Origin: Adenophora triphylla var. japonica
Taxonomy: Eukaryota > Streptophyta > Magnoliopsida > Asterales > Campanulaceae
Length of the DNA stretch: 64,000 bases
Reading direction: 5' to 3'
Assembly (NCBI GenBank): GCA_022495995.1
Contig: JAFEMH010007482.1
Location: 23,944-87,943 of the forward strand
Part shown: piece by piece, positions 10,890-21,122 of the stretch
How the letters are laid out: each line of letters opens with the position of its first letter
How positions within the stretch are numbered: the first letter of the stretch is position 1
Notes under the pieces: model-generated
Told to the model about the DNA's origin: nothing
The model's input: only the letters and a program-made list of their open reading frames with translations
The model's database searches: none
Position numbers and translations under genes: made by a program

Positions 10890-12114
10890 CTGTTGCAAAT
10901 AAAAAAAAATATGATGTTATATTTCCAAGTTATATATCATGGACATCCTTTTTTAGGGACAAATTGATCATTTCACATGACATATTACCCGGAGTTAGTT
11001 ACATGACTAACTTCCGTTAGTCAAAATGCATATTTTGACATTAATTTAACACAATACTCCCTCTACTTCTATTCTAAATAATCTTACCAACTTTGTCCTC
11101 TAGAGCGTCTTATAGATAAGACTCATTTTCTATGAACGAAAGTATATAATATTAATTTATTAATGGGACTCATTTTTAATACTTATAACGACTATCGCCT
11201 TACTATTTTCTAACTCATTTTCTCTCTCCTATTCACTCACAACACCTCAGTGTATCTTCGAATGGAAAAATCCTTATGGGAAGATGTAAATTTTTGTGTC
11301 ATTGTTGTAAATTAAGTAGAAAGAAAAAAATAAAAGGAAAACATAATCAAGAAGCAACAACTTTGAGAGCCAAGAACAAAGGTAAATTTCTCCAAACATA
11401 TCTATAAAAAATCCTACAGATACACGAACAAACAACAATGAGAAAAAAAGAATACTATACATCAATTGCAGTCATGCCTATAATTAGTTGTCTTTTTATT
11501 TTGGAGACTGTATATGTTGAATAAGAATACAAGGGTGGATGGGTGTTATTATTTTTTAGGTTAAAAATGAATAGAAGAGTGAGTGTATGAAGTTTACATA
11601 AAGGAGTGTAGGTTTGGGTGGGTTACATAGTAATAGTTGGAGTGAGTGTTTTGAATGGAAGAGGGGTGGGATTGGAAAGTGGTTGATGAAACAGATTGAC
11701 GAGGGTATTAATTCGATTCTTCTTCAACTCTTAAAACTTTTGTAAGTATAATCAAATTTATTGCACATAATTTGCATAATGTTATGATATTATCTAATAA
11801 GCATTTTCTTTTCAGTCATGGGACACCAACTCAATCTCATTTAAGGCCGAATGTGATATTTTCATGCAATAAGTAACATATATTTCAGCTTTTGAACGAG
11901 TACTTATATTCACCAAGTCAAACTTTCTTGAAAGTGCTGAAAAGTTTGGGGAGATATCTTATAAGGTGAGCTTGCTATTGTTATTCAGAAATATTTGCAA
12001 TTTGTTTTCATGTCTTTACTTAACTTTGTTATTGCGGGCATTCAGAATATTGATATACTTGGTCAAGATTTTATTTTCGATAGTGTATCATTTTAGAGCA
12101 TGATTTCTCTATAA
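10890..12114 (+). other. AT-rich region with possible gene-fragment exons
   Basis: Mostly non-coding. Two exon-like pieces with splice-type borders lie at about 11816-11868 (after TTTTCAG; reads SWDTNSISFKAECDIFMQ) and about 11890-11965 (after ATTTCAG; reads AFERVLIFTKSNFLESAEKF, then a GTGAGC donor). I cannot name the source gene. They could be part of a captured host gene in the Helitron-like sequence ending near 12891, or chance. A degenerate MITE left end (CTCCCTCTACTTC) is near 11056. Confidence 0.3.
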
Positions 12115-12116
12115 TA

Positions 12117-12403
12117 CTCCCTCCGTCCCGGTTGAAGTGTCCCAACTTTCTATTTTGGGCGTCCCATTTAAAATGTCTCATACCCAAAAAAGGAAAGTTT
12201 TTTCACTATTCCACCCACTCATTCTCTCTCCTGCTTTACTTTTACACTCACAACATTCTCTCTCCTAACTATTTCTCCCACTCATTCTCTCTCCTATTTA
12301 ATTTTTCATACTTACAACATTTAAACTTTTCTCTTTCTTACATCACTTTCCTTAATTTCCGCGCCGAACCCATTTTGGGACACTTCGGCCGGGACGGAGG
12401 GAG
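12117..12403. mobile_element. Stowaway-type MITE
   Basis: Ends CTCCCTCCGTCCCGGTTGAA / mirrored CGGCCGGGACGGAGGGAG, with TA on the left (12115-12116); the right flank reads CA instead of TA. The interior is rich in CACTCATTCTCTCTCCTA blocks. Confidence 0.85.
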
Positions 12404-13035
12404 CAGTATTGAAAGTTTGAAAAACTGCAACTCAAAGGATAGTGAGCGGGTTTGAGGTAACATGAAAGAGGGTGAGGTAAGGGGGGTGAGGGGAAAGAGG
12501 AAAGTGGGTAGGGTGGGAATTATGTAATTTTGTTAACTTTAGTTAATTGAAATTATACTTTCTTATAATTTTCTTTTTGATTACAATAATAAAATTGTAT
12601 TTTGTCAATCTTATTTTGGCTATATTGTAGAATATAATTTTACTTTCTATTTTTCTTTTTGTAACAAATACCAAAGAGACAGATTTATTTTTGAAATGTT
12701 CAATTAAAAATCAGGAACTATTATGTATATAATGGATCATTAATATTGTCGTTCTTGCAATCAAATGAAAATTTTAAGAGTTTACAATTTGATAATAGAT
12801 ACTAGATTTATGCATTTTGAAAGTTTGATCTCAAACACACTATATTTATGTCGTACTGTCACCGTGCCTTGGCACGAGTAGGAAAGTACTAGTGGCACTG
12901 GTAGGGAAGTACTAGTAGTATATATACAATCTCCCTAGTTTAGTTTCAATGGATGATTACTTTTCTAAGAAATTTTCTTCAAAAGTAAAAACATAGACTC
13001 ACTTCATAATTTGGTTACAAATATTAACAAACATG
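12404..13035 (+). other. AT-rich region with a Helitron-like 3' end
   Basis: No gene is visible. Near 12855-12891 a short hairpin (CCGTGCC TT GGCACG) is followed by about 12 bases and then CTAGT, the layout of a Helitron 3' terminus. A variant of the last bases (GGAAGTACTAGTAG) is repeated once downstream near 12905-12918. The matching 5' TC end was not located, so the element's extent is unknown. Confidence 0.35.
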
Positions 13036-13040
13036 ATGAT

Positions 13041-13784
13041 TGAACAGTATAAACCGAGATACGAACATGGGCTTGCTCGAGGTGGGCCCAAATGGATTGG
13101 GCCATAAACATAATCTAATGCACAAGTGTTAGGGCCGAGGAGCCTCCATCTCGGCCTTATATCTTCATACTTGGTCCATCGTACTCCGAGATATCACATA
13201 GTGACGAGGAAAGAAAAGTTCTTACCTCGGCATATCATCAAGTGACGAGGAGACAGAATCATTCACCTCGGCATATTCACATGCCGGCCAATCATCAAAT
13301 GACGAGGAGGCAAAATCATGCATCTCGGCTATATACAAATGTCGAGATAAAACATTCTTGATCTTCAGCGTTCCGGCTAGCAGACTACACAGTCCTTATC
13401 AAACAAGGATTCTACAGTCGTGATCCAATCAGGATTACAATTACCAAAACCAATTCAAGTCAAACAATGACTCCTTAACAGATATAATTCTCTTAGGATT
13501 ATATCTTATCTATTTACAAGTTCACTCCAACATGGATTCTATCAATCCATCCCTATAAATACAAGCCCTATGGCACATTGTTTGGTACGTTACTTTTTAC
13601 AATACAGAAACTCTGTCAATTTAGTTTCTCACATACAAACCGTGAACTTACTCTCACGCCGGAGGGCCTTTAGCCGGATTCGCCCCGGCTTAGTTTACGT
13701 ATTTTCTCTTATTTTCAGGCCTTGCAATCTCCGGAGCATCCGAACGCTTGGATTTGGGCTGATTTGACGATTTTGGCTTCATCA
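13041..13784 (+). repeat. Gypsy-1 5' LTR
   Basis: The 744-bp LTR starts TGAACAGTATAAACCGAG and ends GGCTTCATCA. A TATA box (TATAAATA, about 13554-13561) precedes the presumed transcript start. It contains several GACGAGGA / CCTCGGC blocks of the kind also found in the 3' region. Confidence 0.95.
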
Positions 13785-13786
13785 AT

Positions 13787-13804
13787 TGGTTCCATTGCCG
13801 GGAA
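13787..13804 (+). promoter_or_regulatory. Gypsy-1 primer-binding site
   Basis: TGGTTCCATTGCCGGGAA begins two bases after the LTR, where the tRNA primer anneals for minus-strand synthesis. It resembles the tRNA-Asp-type site of plant gypsy elements (TGG...GTTGCCGGGGA), with a few changes. The tRNA assignment is an inference. Confidence 0.7.
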
Positions 13805-14127
13805 ATCGATTCAAACACCCTTTGTTTGGCCTGGAAAAATCTCGTTAAAAGCCTGTTGATCGCCGGAAATTTTCTAGTTTTGAACGGAAACTTCTGGTCC
13901 GTTTTAGCTCTGTTTTTGATTCGGTCGGAATCTGCAAATTTCAGCCGGAATTTGCCCAGATTTGGTTAAAATCGTTTTAGCGTGGAATTCTGCCCCAATT
14001 TTAGCCGGAAAATTTGGTGTAGGAAAAACCGCAATTGACAGTTTGTTTGTGGTCAAAATTTGCCCTAATTTTGGCCAGAAATTTGGATCTATTGGAAATT
14101 CTCGCTTTTGGTAAAATCGATATTGCA

Positions 14128-16257
14128 ATGGACGGACAATTTACGAGTGTTACGGCTGAGGAACAAACCCAAGTGAACGGGGTTAACCCAGGTGCCGAGG
14201 AGCTACCTCCTCCTCCTTCTCCTCTACCTCAGCCAGACGGCCCTCCTCCCCTCGCCATGACTCTTCGTTCCAAGGGTCAGGCGAATGCCGAGGGAGAGGG
14301 TGCTGACCTTCCTTGTCCTACTCGTCCTCGTGGGAAGCAAGTGGGAAGGAAGAAGACAAAGAATGCCGATGCCGGTCAAGCGGGAGGAACTCAACCCGTT
14401 GACCGACGCTCTTTGCTACATAAACAAATGGAGACGTTGCAAAGGATGTATGAGACACAAGCTGCTCTTTTGCAATTGTACCCAGACCATTCTATGGCTG
14501 AATTTATGCTGCCGTCTATGGCCAACCCTCTTGGAAGGGAGCAAGGTGAGCGACGAGTTCCTCCCCTCGATTCTGCCTTACCATCTAAGCAGGCCCTCCG
14601 AGATTCCCCCCATCCTCGACATGACAGTAAGAAGAAGGATAAGGTGATTGACCTGAGAAGCCAGTTAACTCCCAGGGAAGAAGAAGTGAACTCACGGGAC
14701 CTAAGGATAAGGCTCAGTCTGAGCAGGAGAATGTCACCACCCCTTCTTGTCATGGCTCCTCGTCGTCCCGGATCACCTCGTCCTCAACGATCTCGTCATG
14801 ATTCTCCTCGACCACGTCGACCTCGCCCAGATTCTCCTCGTCCTCGTGCTCGTGAGTTCGCTAGGCCGAGGACACCCGAACCATACTAAATGATACTTGG
14901 TGGACAAGAGTTGGAACCAAGACATGACAAGGTACCATCCAAACGTGACAGCCACCGACACGACGTGGAACACAGTAGGGTAAATGGCCGCCCCAAAGAT
15001 AAATACACCTGTAGCTCCCAACGAAGCACCCGCTCAAGCAGTGACAAAGGAGTGGAAACAAAACAATGGGAGCTGTTGAAACAAAGGCTCGATGACATGG
15101 AGATGGGAAATAAATTTGATGATGATGACTTTGACTGGGCAACTCGTCCGTTCTCCTTGAGGATAACAGCTGCACCACCTAATCCTCACCTTAAGGTCCC
15201 GAATTTTAAAAAATACAACGGAACCACTAACGCAAAAGACCATGTGCAAAGTTTTGAACAAACCATGAATCTCCTCACTGTAGCTGATGACATGCTTTGC
15301 AAAGCTTTCGCGAGCACCTTCTCCGAAACAGCCTTGACCTGGTTCCGTGAACTGAAAAAAGGTTGCATCGATAGCTGGAGAGGCATGAGGAGAATGTTTC
15401 TGAACTACTTTGCCATGGTTGGTAGGAGAAAGATGAGATTGATTGACCTTGCCAATATCGAGCAATGAAAAGGAGAGACCACCCTTAGCTACTACAACCG
15501 GTTCCGAAAAATGGCAGACCAGGTCGAAGAGAGCCTCACTGACAGGGAGGTCATTGTTTGTTTCAACTCTGGATTGAAATCTGGTCCCCTCATCTATGAA
15601 CTCTCCGCCCGGGAACCTAACTCCAAATCCAAATTATACCAAGTGGCATACGCCATTGCAATGGCTGAGGATAAGAGCAAGAAAAGGGGATTCGACAAGG
15701 AGGAACCAGAGGTGACGGGCACTCGCCAGAATGATAAAGGGAATGTAAAGGGATCCAAGGGGAAGAACAGAACAAGAGGCACAAAGAAACCTGAAGTGTT
15801 CACCCCTCTGACCAAGCCCATCTCAGAAATCATGCAGTTAGTAAATCTTCCACCTCCTCGTCCATTGAGTGAAAAACCAAAGTACCCTCGTGACACTTCC
15901 AAATACTGTGATTTCCACAAGGACAACGGGCACACCACTGATGGTTGTTGGGCCCTCAAGAAAATAATCCAACGATGGGTTGACGAGGGGAAGCTAGATC
16001 GCTATGTCATGAAGAAAGATAACAAGCGAAAGAGGAAGGAAGAGGAAAGCGAAGATGATGATAAGAGTGAAGACGGAGAGCGTAGGCCTCCTAGAGCCAA
16101 ATTTCATGTGATCCGTGAAGAAGTGACTTCTACCAGAAAACTAAGGGACCAGATCCATGAACTAAGCAAAGTTTACCATGTGCCTGCTTGGATTCATAAG
16201 GCGGAAGAGGTCATCAGTTTTTCTCCCAACGAAGCGCGGGAAGCCGTCTTGCCGTGA
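14128..16257 (+). pseudogene. Gypsy-1 gag, broken by two in-frame stops
   Basis: The frame starts MDGQFTSVTAEEQ at 14128 and continues through a proline/arginine-rich N-terminal part. The capsid-like core (LKVPNFKKYNGT at about 15193, then TALTWFRELKKG and FCNSGLK-type motifs) and a zinc knuckle of the Tat form C-x2-H-x4-H-x4-C (CDFHKDNGHTTDGC, about 15907-15948) follow. Gag packages RNA into the particle. Stops at 14887-14889 (TAA) and 15466-15468 (TGA) interrupt one otherwise continuous frame, and TGA at 16255 ends it where pol should continue. A small deletion near 16254 explains the shift to the pol frame. Basic and acidic repeats dominate the C-terminus. Confidence 0.88.
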
Positions 16258-16261
16258 ACAA

Positions 16262-18199
16262 CCCTTGGTGATAAAGGGTCGGATTGATAATGTGGAATCA
16301 GAAAGATTACTTGTAGAAACGGGGGCCTTCGGTAACATTCTGTACTATTCCGCTTTTCAACAAATGGGATTGAAAGACACTATGCTGGAACCATATAATG
16401 GTAGACTGGAAGGATTCACCAACCATAAGGTTGGAGCTAAGGGAACTGTGGAACTGGAACTTGAAGTCGGTGAACATCCCTTCCGAGCCAAGGCTACTGT
16501 CAATTTTGTAGTCATGGACTTGACTAGTGATTATCATGCAATCATAGGCATTCCAAGTCAAGCTAAACTTGGGATGGTGGCCTCCCTTCCTCATCAACGA
16601 GTTAAATTTCCCACCCGTGCTGGAATTGGATGTGTGAGGGAAACCCCCAAAGACTTCTTGGAACATGTCGTAAAGAGTAGAAAGAAATCTAAAAGTGTGG
16701 AGATAGATACCCCCGAGGAAAACATCAAGATCTCCAAGTCCCAGAAAACCATAGAATCTAGCTCCAGAATGAGCTATATCCGTGAGGTACTTGATAATGA
16801 GGAAGAGCCTATGGTCCTAGAAATTGCAGACGACCAAGGCACAATTTCACCTGTATCTGAGGAAGTACCTATGGTCCAAGATATTGCAGATGACCAAGGT
16901 ATAGTTCCGTCCGTCTCCGAAGAAGACCCCATCCTTGTCTACGGCCAGAACTCGGGGGCCAACCATGACTTGGGGAAGGTCGATCTTCCTGACGTTGATA
17001 AACTTATGGAGGAAGAAGGCCTCAATGTGAACGACAACGAAGGGAGTAGAATTAGAGAAATTATTATCGAGTCTCTGGAATTTCGAGACGGTCCTGAAAT
17101 GAAGCCTGTAGATGAGCTGGAAGAGGTAGTCATCAATCCTGACTATCTGGAACAAAAAGTTAAACTCGGGGGCCAGCAATCTCCAGAAGAGAAAGAAAGA
17201 ATCATCTCCCTCTTGAAAAACAGTCTCGACGTCTTTGCGTGGAGAGTCGAAGACATGAGAGGGATCAACGAAGAAGTAGCCCTCCACCGCCTGGAAGTTG
17301 ATCCTTCGGCGAAAACTATCTCCCAGACAAGGAGAAACTTTGCGAGGGACAAGGAGGAAGCTATTAAAGAAGAGGTGCAGAAATTACTTAGCGCCGGAAT
17401 TATACGTGAAGTCAAGTACCCCGTTTGGTTGGCTAATGTAGTAATGGTGAAGAAGCAAAATGGGAAGTGGCGTATGTGTATAGACTTCACTGATTTGAAC
17501 AAGGCTTGCCCCAAGGATAGCTATCCTCTCCCCAGAATTGACAAGTTGGTTGACTCCATTGCTGGACACCAAACTCTCAGCTTCCTAGATGCCTATTCAG
17601 GCTATCATCAGATAAAAATGGCGGAAGAGGACATCGAAAAGACGGCCTTCCAAACACCTGGGGGAAACTACTGTTACATCATGATGCCCTTTGGGCTCAA
17701 AAATGCCGGTGCTACATACCAACGGATGGTGAACAAGGTATTTGAAACACAAATAGGTCGCAACATGGAAGCCTATATTGATGACATGGTCATAAAGACC
17801 AAGGAGGGCAGTCACGTTCCTGACCTGGAAGAGACAATTAACAACCTCCGAGCCAACAACATGAAGTTAAACCCAAGTAAGTGTGTGTTCGGGGTAACAG
17901 CTGGAAAGTTCTTGGGCTTCATGGTATCACAAAGGGGAATTGAGGCGAACCCCGAAAAAATCAAGGCACTCATTGACATGAAGGAACCTACCACCATTAA
18001 GGAGGTTCAAAGACTAAATGGAAGAATAGCAGCACTTGGAAGATTCATTGCCAAATCTGCCGAAAAGTCACTGCCTTTCTTTAAGGTATTGAAGGGTACC
18101 AAGAGCTTCTCCTGGACTCCCGAATGCTCGGAAGCGTTCCTCCGATTGAAGGAGTACTTGGGTTCCCCTCCATTGCTCAGCAGTCAGGCTCTTAGGTGA
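16262..18199 (+). pseudogene. Gypsy-1 protease and reverse transcriptase
   Basis: A 673-codon open frame (from 16178) holds the aspartic protease, followed by an acidic linker with two tandem copies of a VPMVQDIADDQG-type segment, and the RT. The protease loop reads VETGAFGN, with Glu (16316-16318) where the family has catalytic Asp, so it is probably inactive. RT motifs are intact: NGKWRMCIDFTDLNKACPKD, SFLDAYSGYHQI, MPFGLKNAGATYQ, and the catalytic YIDDM (about 17774). The frame ends at 18197-18199 through a one-base shift just before RNase H; the downstream part continues in another frame at 18201. Confidence 0.9.
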
Positions 18200-18200
18200 G

Positions 18201-19280
18201 ATGCTGTATGTCTTCCTAGCTGCCACTGATCATGCTGTCGCAGCTGTCCTAGTTCGGAATGACGAAGGAATTCAGAAGCCCGTCTACTATGTCTCTAAGG
18301 CACTGTCTGATGTGGAAAGCAGATACTTTAATGTGGAGAAAATAGCGTACGCGCTAGTTATTGCATCAAGGAAATTACGTGCCTATTTTTCTGCACATCC
18401 TATCACCGTATATACAAATGAACCACTGAAGAAGATATTACATAAGTTGGACGGCTCCGGACGTCTCCTTAATTGGTCCATCGCTCTTACTGAGTTTGAT
18501 ATCACCTACCAACCAAGGAAGACCCTCTTGGCACAGCCTTTGGTTGACTTCATGGTCGAGACTGCCTTTATGGGTGAGCATCTCCCCACCTCCCGGAAGC
18601 AAAACGCACCGGAGGAAAAAGACTCTCCCATCGAACTCCCATCCAACTGTTGGATCCTGTACACGGACGGATCAGCTAAAAAGGAAAGAAGCGGAGCTGG
18701 AGTTTTGCTAGCAAGCCCGGAAGGAGAGTACACCATGCAAGACGCCATCCATTTCAAGTTCCCTGCCTCCAACAATCAAGCAGAATATGAAGCTCTAATA
18801 TTTGGTATTGATTTGGCCTCCTTCTACGGAGCAACTAAGGTGGCGGCTTTCTGTGACTCCCAACTCGTTGTCAAACAAGTAAAGGGAGAGTATAACACCC
18901 AAGACCCCACCCTTGCCAAATATAAGGACCTTGTCCTAGACATGACAAAGAAGATGGAATTTTTCGAACTCAAGCAAATAGACAGGGAAGATAATCAAGT
19001 CGCAGACGTTCTTTCTAAACTGGCAACCATGGATGTGTCTACATCTAAGACCAGTCCATATGTAGTTTATGCTGAGGAACCTGCGTATGAAAGACTACAA
19101 GTCATGCTCCTAGATGGGGAGGAGAGGTGTTGGATCAATGACTACATTGACTACATCGAGAAGGAACAACTCCCAGAAGATGAAATGCAAGCCAAACTTA
19201 TCAAGAAGAGGTCCCCAAGGTTCGTGGTGATGAGCGGAGTCCTCTACCGAAGATCTTTCACGAAGCCCCTGCTAAGGTGA
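18201..19280 (+). pseudogene. Gypsy-1 RNase H plus second (Tat-type) RNase H
   Basis: The first part (residues about 1-110: LAATDHAVAAVLVRND, VYYVSKALSDVESRY, ITVYTNEPLKKI) is the normal gypsy RNase H that removes template RNA. The second part (about 150-280: ILYTDGSAKKERSGAGVLL, NNQAEYEALIFG, CDSQLVVKQVKGEY, DNQVADVLSKLA) is the additional RNase H typical of plant Tat elements, with the D-E-D-D acidic residues visible. TGA at 19278-19280 cuts the link to integrase in the same frame. Confidence 0.9.
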
Positions 19281-20361
19281 GTCTATCCTAAGGAAATTGA
19301 GAACCTCTTGGCAGAAGTACATGAAGGTGTTTGCGGCGGACACCCCGGGGCCAGAACCTTAGCTGACAAGATCATATCGCTAGGTTACTATTGGCCAAAC
19401 CTGAGGGAGGATGCGCACGCTTATGTTAGAAAATGTGACAAATGCCAAAGATTCTCTGACATTCCTAGACTACCGGCAGTTGAGCAAACACTTGTAATAC
19501 CTACGTGGCCATTTGACATGTGGGGGATCGATATCATCGGACCCTTCCCTCCCGCCCGTGGTAATTGCAAGTATGTGATAGTAGCTGTGGATTACTTCTC
19601 CAAGTGGATAGAAGCCAAGGCATTAGCCAAGATAACGGAAGAAAACGCAATCAACTTTGTCCACGACAACATCTGGTGCAGATTTGGCCTTCCACACACA
19701 ATTGTCTCTGATCATGGACTACAATTTTCTACGGCATTCACTACAGAGTTGGGAAGAGTCAAAGTCCACCATGCAAAATCCTCAGTTAGCAGACCCCAAG
19801 GCAACGGTCAAGCAAAAGCTGCTAATAAACTGGTCCTAACCGCCCTTACCAAGAACCTTGAGGGACGCGAGGGCAGATGGTTGGACGAACTTCCCCTAGC
19901 CTTATGGGCTGTTCGCACAACCACCCGGGGGCCAACCGGGGAAACCCCATTCACACTAACCTTCGGTTCTGAGGCTATGGCACCAGCTGAAATGGTCATC
20001 CCTACGGTGAGAAACTCCCATTATGATGAGCAAGTCAACAAGGTTAATAGGCTCTTGGACCTAGACCTGATAGATGAGAAACGACTAGTTGCGCAGATGA
20101 GGATGGTAAATTACAAGCAAAGGACCAAGGCATATCATGACAAGAGGGTCATCAGAAGAGTATTCCAAGTAGGCGATTGGGTACTTAGAAAAATCGAGGC
20201 GACTGGTCGGAAGGCAGAATAAAACAAGCTCTCCCCAAATTGGGAAGGTCCCTATATCATCACTCAAGTCATTCGAGAAGGGACTTACAGATTAAAGACC
20301 AAGGAGGGGAAGGATCTCAAGCATCCATGACATTCCGACAATCTTAGGAAATATTATCACT
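19281..20361 (+). pseudogene. Gypsy-1 integrase with a Glu-to-Lys catalytic change
   Basis: The zinc-binding HHCC region (HEGVCGGHPGARTLADKI ... CDKCQRF) precedes the core: WGIDIIGPF (first Asp), VSDHGLQFST (second Asp), then RPQGNGQAKAANK, where the family has GQAEAANK. The third catalytic acid is Lys (AAA at 19815-19817), predicted to abolish strand transfer. TAA at 20220-20222 cuts the C-terminal GPY/F part (NWEGPYIITQVIREGTYRLK), which continues in frame. A TGA near 20328 sits in the last conserved phrase before the natural stop (DNLRKYYH, 20361). Frame is the same as the RNase H part. Confidence 0.9.
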
Positions 20362-20499
20362 AGTCTAGTTTATTTTACAGTAGATTAGTTTCTTGTTTTC
20401 TGTCTTTTACTTTTTAGTTGATAGGATTGCAGTTCGATGTAATCAAGTTTCAGTTTTACGAAAGCATTTTCTTCCAACATGCAAAGCAACTATCAACTC

Positions 20500-20965
20500 C
20501 TCACACAAACACCTGAAGACGAGGATCTTATCCCCGAATCTTCAAAACATACACCTTACGTCTTGACAAGGGTCCGCCTTGACTCAACGACTACATGTCC
20601 CTAACAGCCAAGACCGAGGGTCCTCCTCGGCCTAAGGGCTTTACATCCTGACAAGGGTCCGCCTTGATTCCAGGATTACAACTATCACAGTCAAGACCAA
20701 GGATTCTTCCTTGGCCTGATGACTTGCCTCACGTCAAGACAAGGAAACACCTTGTCACTACGACTAAAAGGCATCTCGTCTGAAACCTGTGCACGAGTCA
20801 TCTTCCTCGGCATAAGGAGACGAAAAAGAAGAAATCACCAACAGTCAAAGCCGAGGAATCCTTCCTCGGCCTATACGACTTAAGAGTATTGTTCAAGCCG
20901 AGGAGACCTTCCTCGGCCTAAATACTTGCTCAATTAACAGGGAACGAAGGACCCTCCTCGGATCC
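20500..20965. repeat. CCGAGG/CCTCGG repeat block in Gypsy-1 3' region
   Basis: Between integrase and the antisense gene lie short imperfect repeats. TGACAAGGGTCCGCCTTGA occurs twice (about 20567 and 20647), and GCCGAGGA...TCCTCGGCCT fold-backs occur about five times. Each can form a hairpin. No coding frame is present from 20365 to 21120. Confidence 0.7.
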
Positions 20966-21122
20966 CACCTTCACAAGTTTTGTGCCTATGCCTAGCATAA
21001 AAATAAATACAAACAACTCATTGAAACACATGAATCGAAACAAAAGGGTTCGTTCATTAACATTTCAAGAGAAATTACAAATCCTAACGGCTATTATAAA
21101 AAAGGAAAAGAAAAATCCAATT

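Noticed and set aside
14391..15465. Minus-strand ORFs opposite Gypsy-1 gag
   Set aside because: They are shadows of the GC-rich sense frame with no recognisable domain; unlike 21123-24089 they lie over conserved gag.
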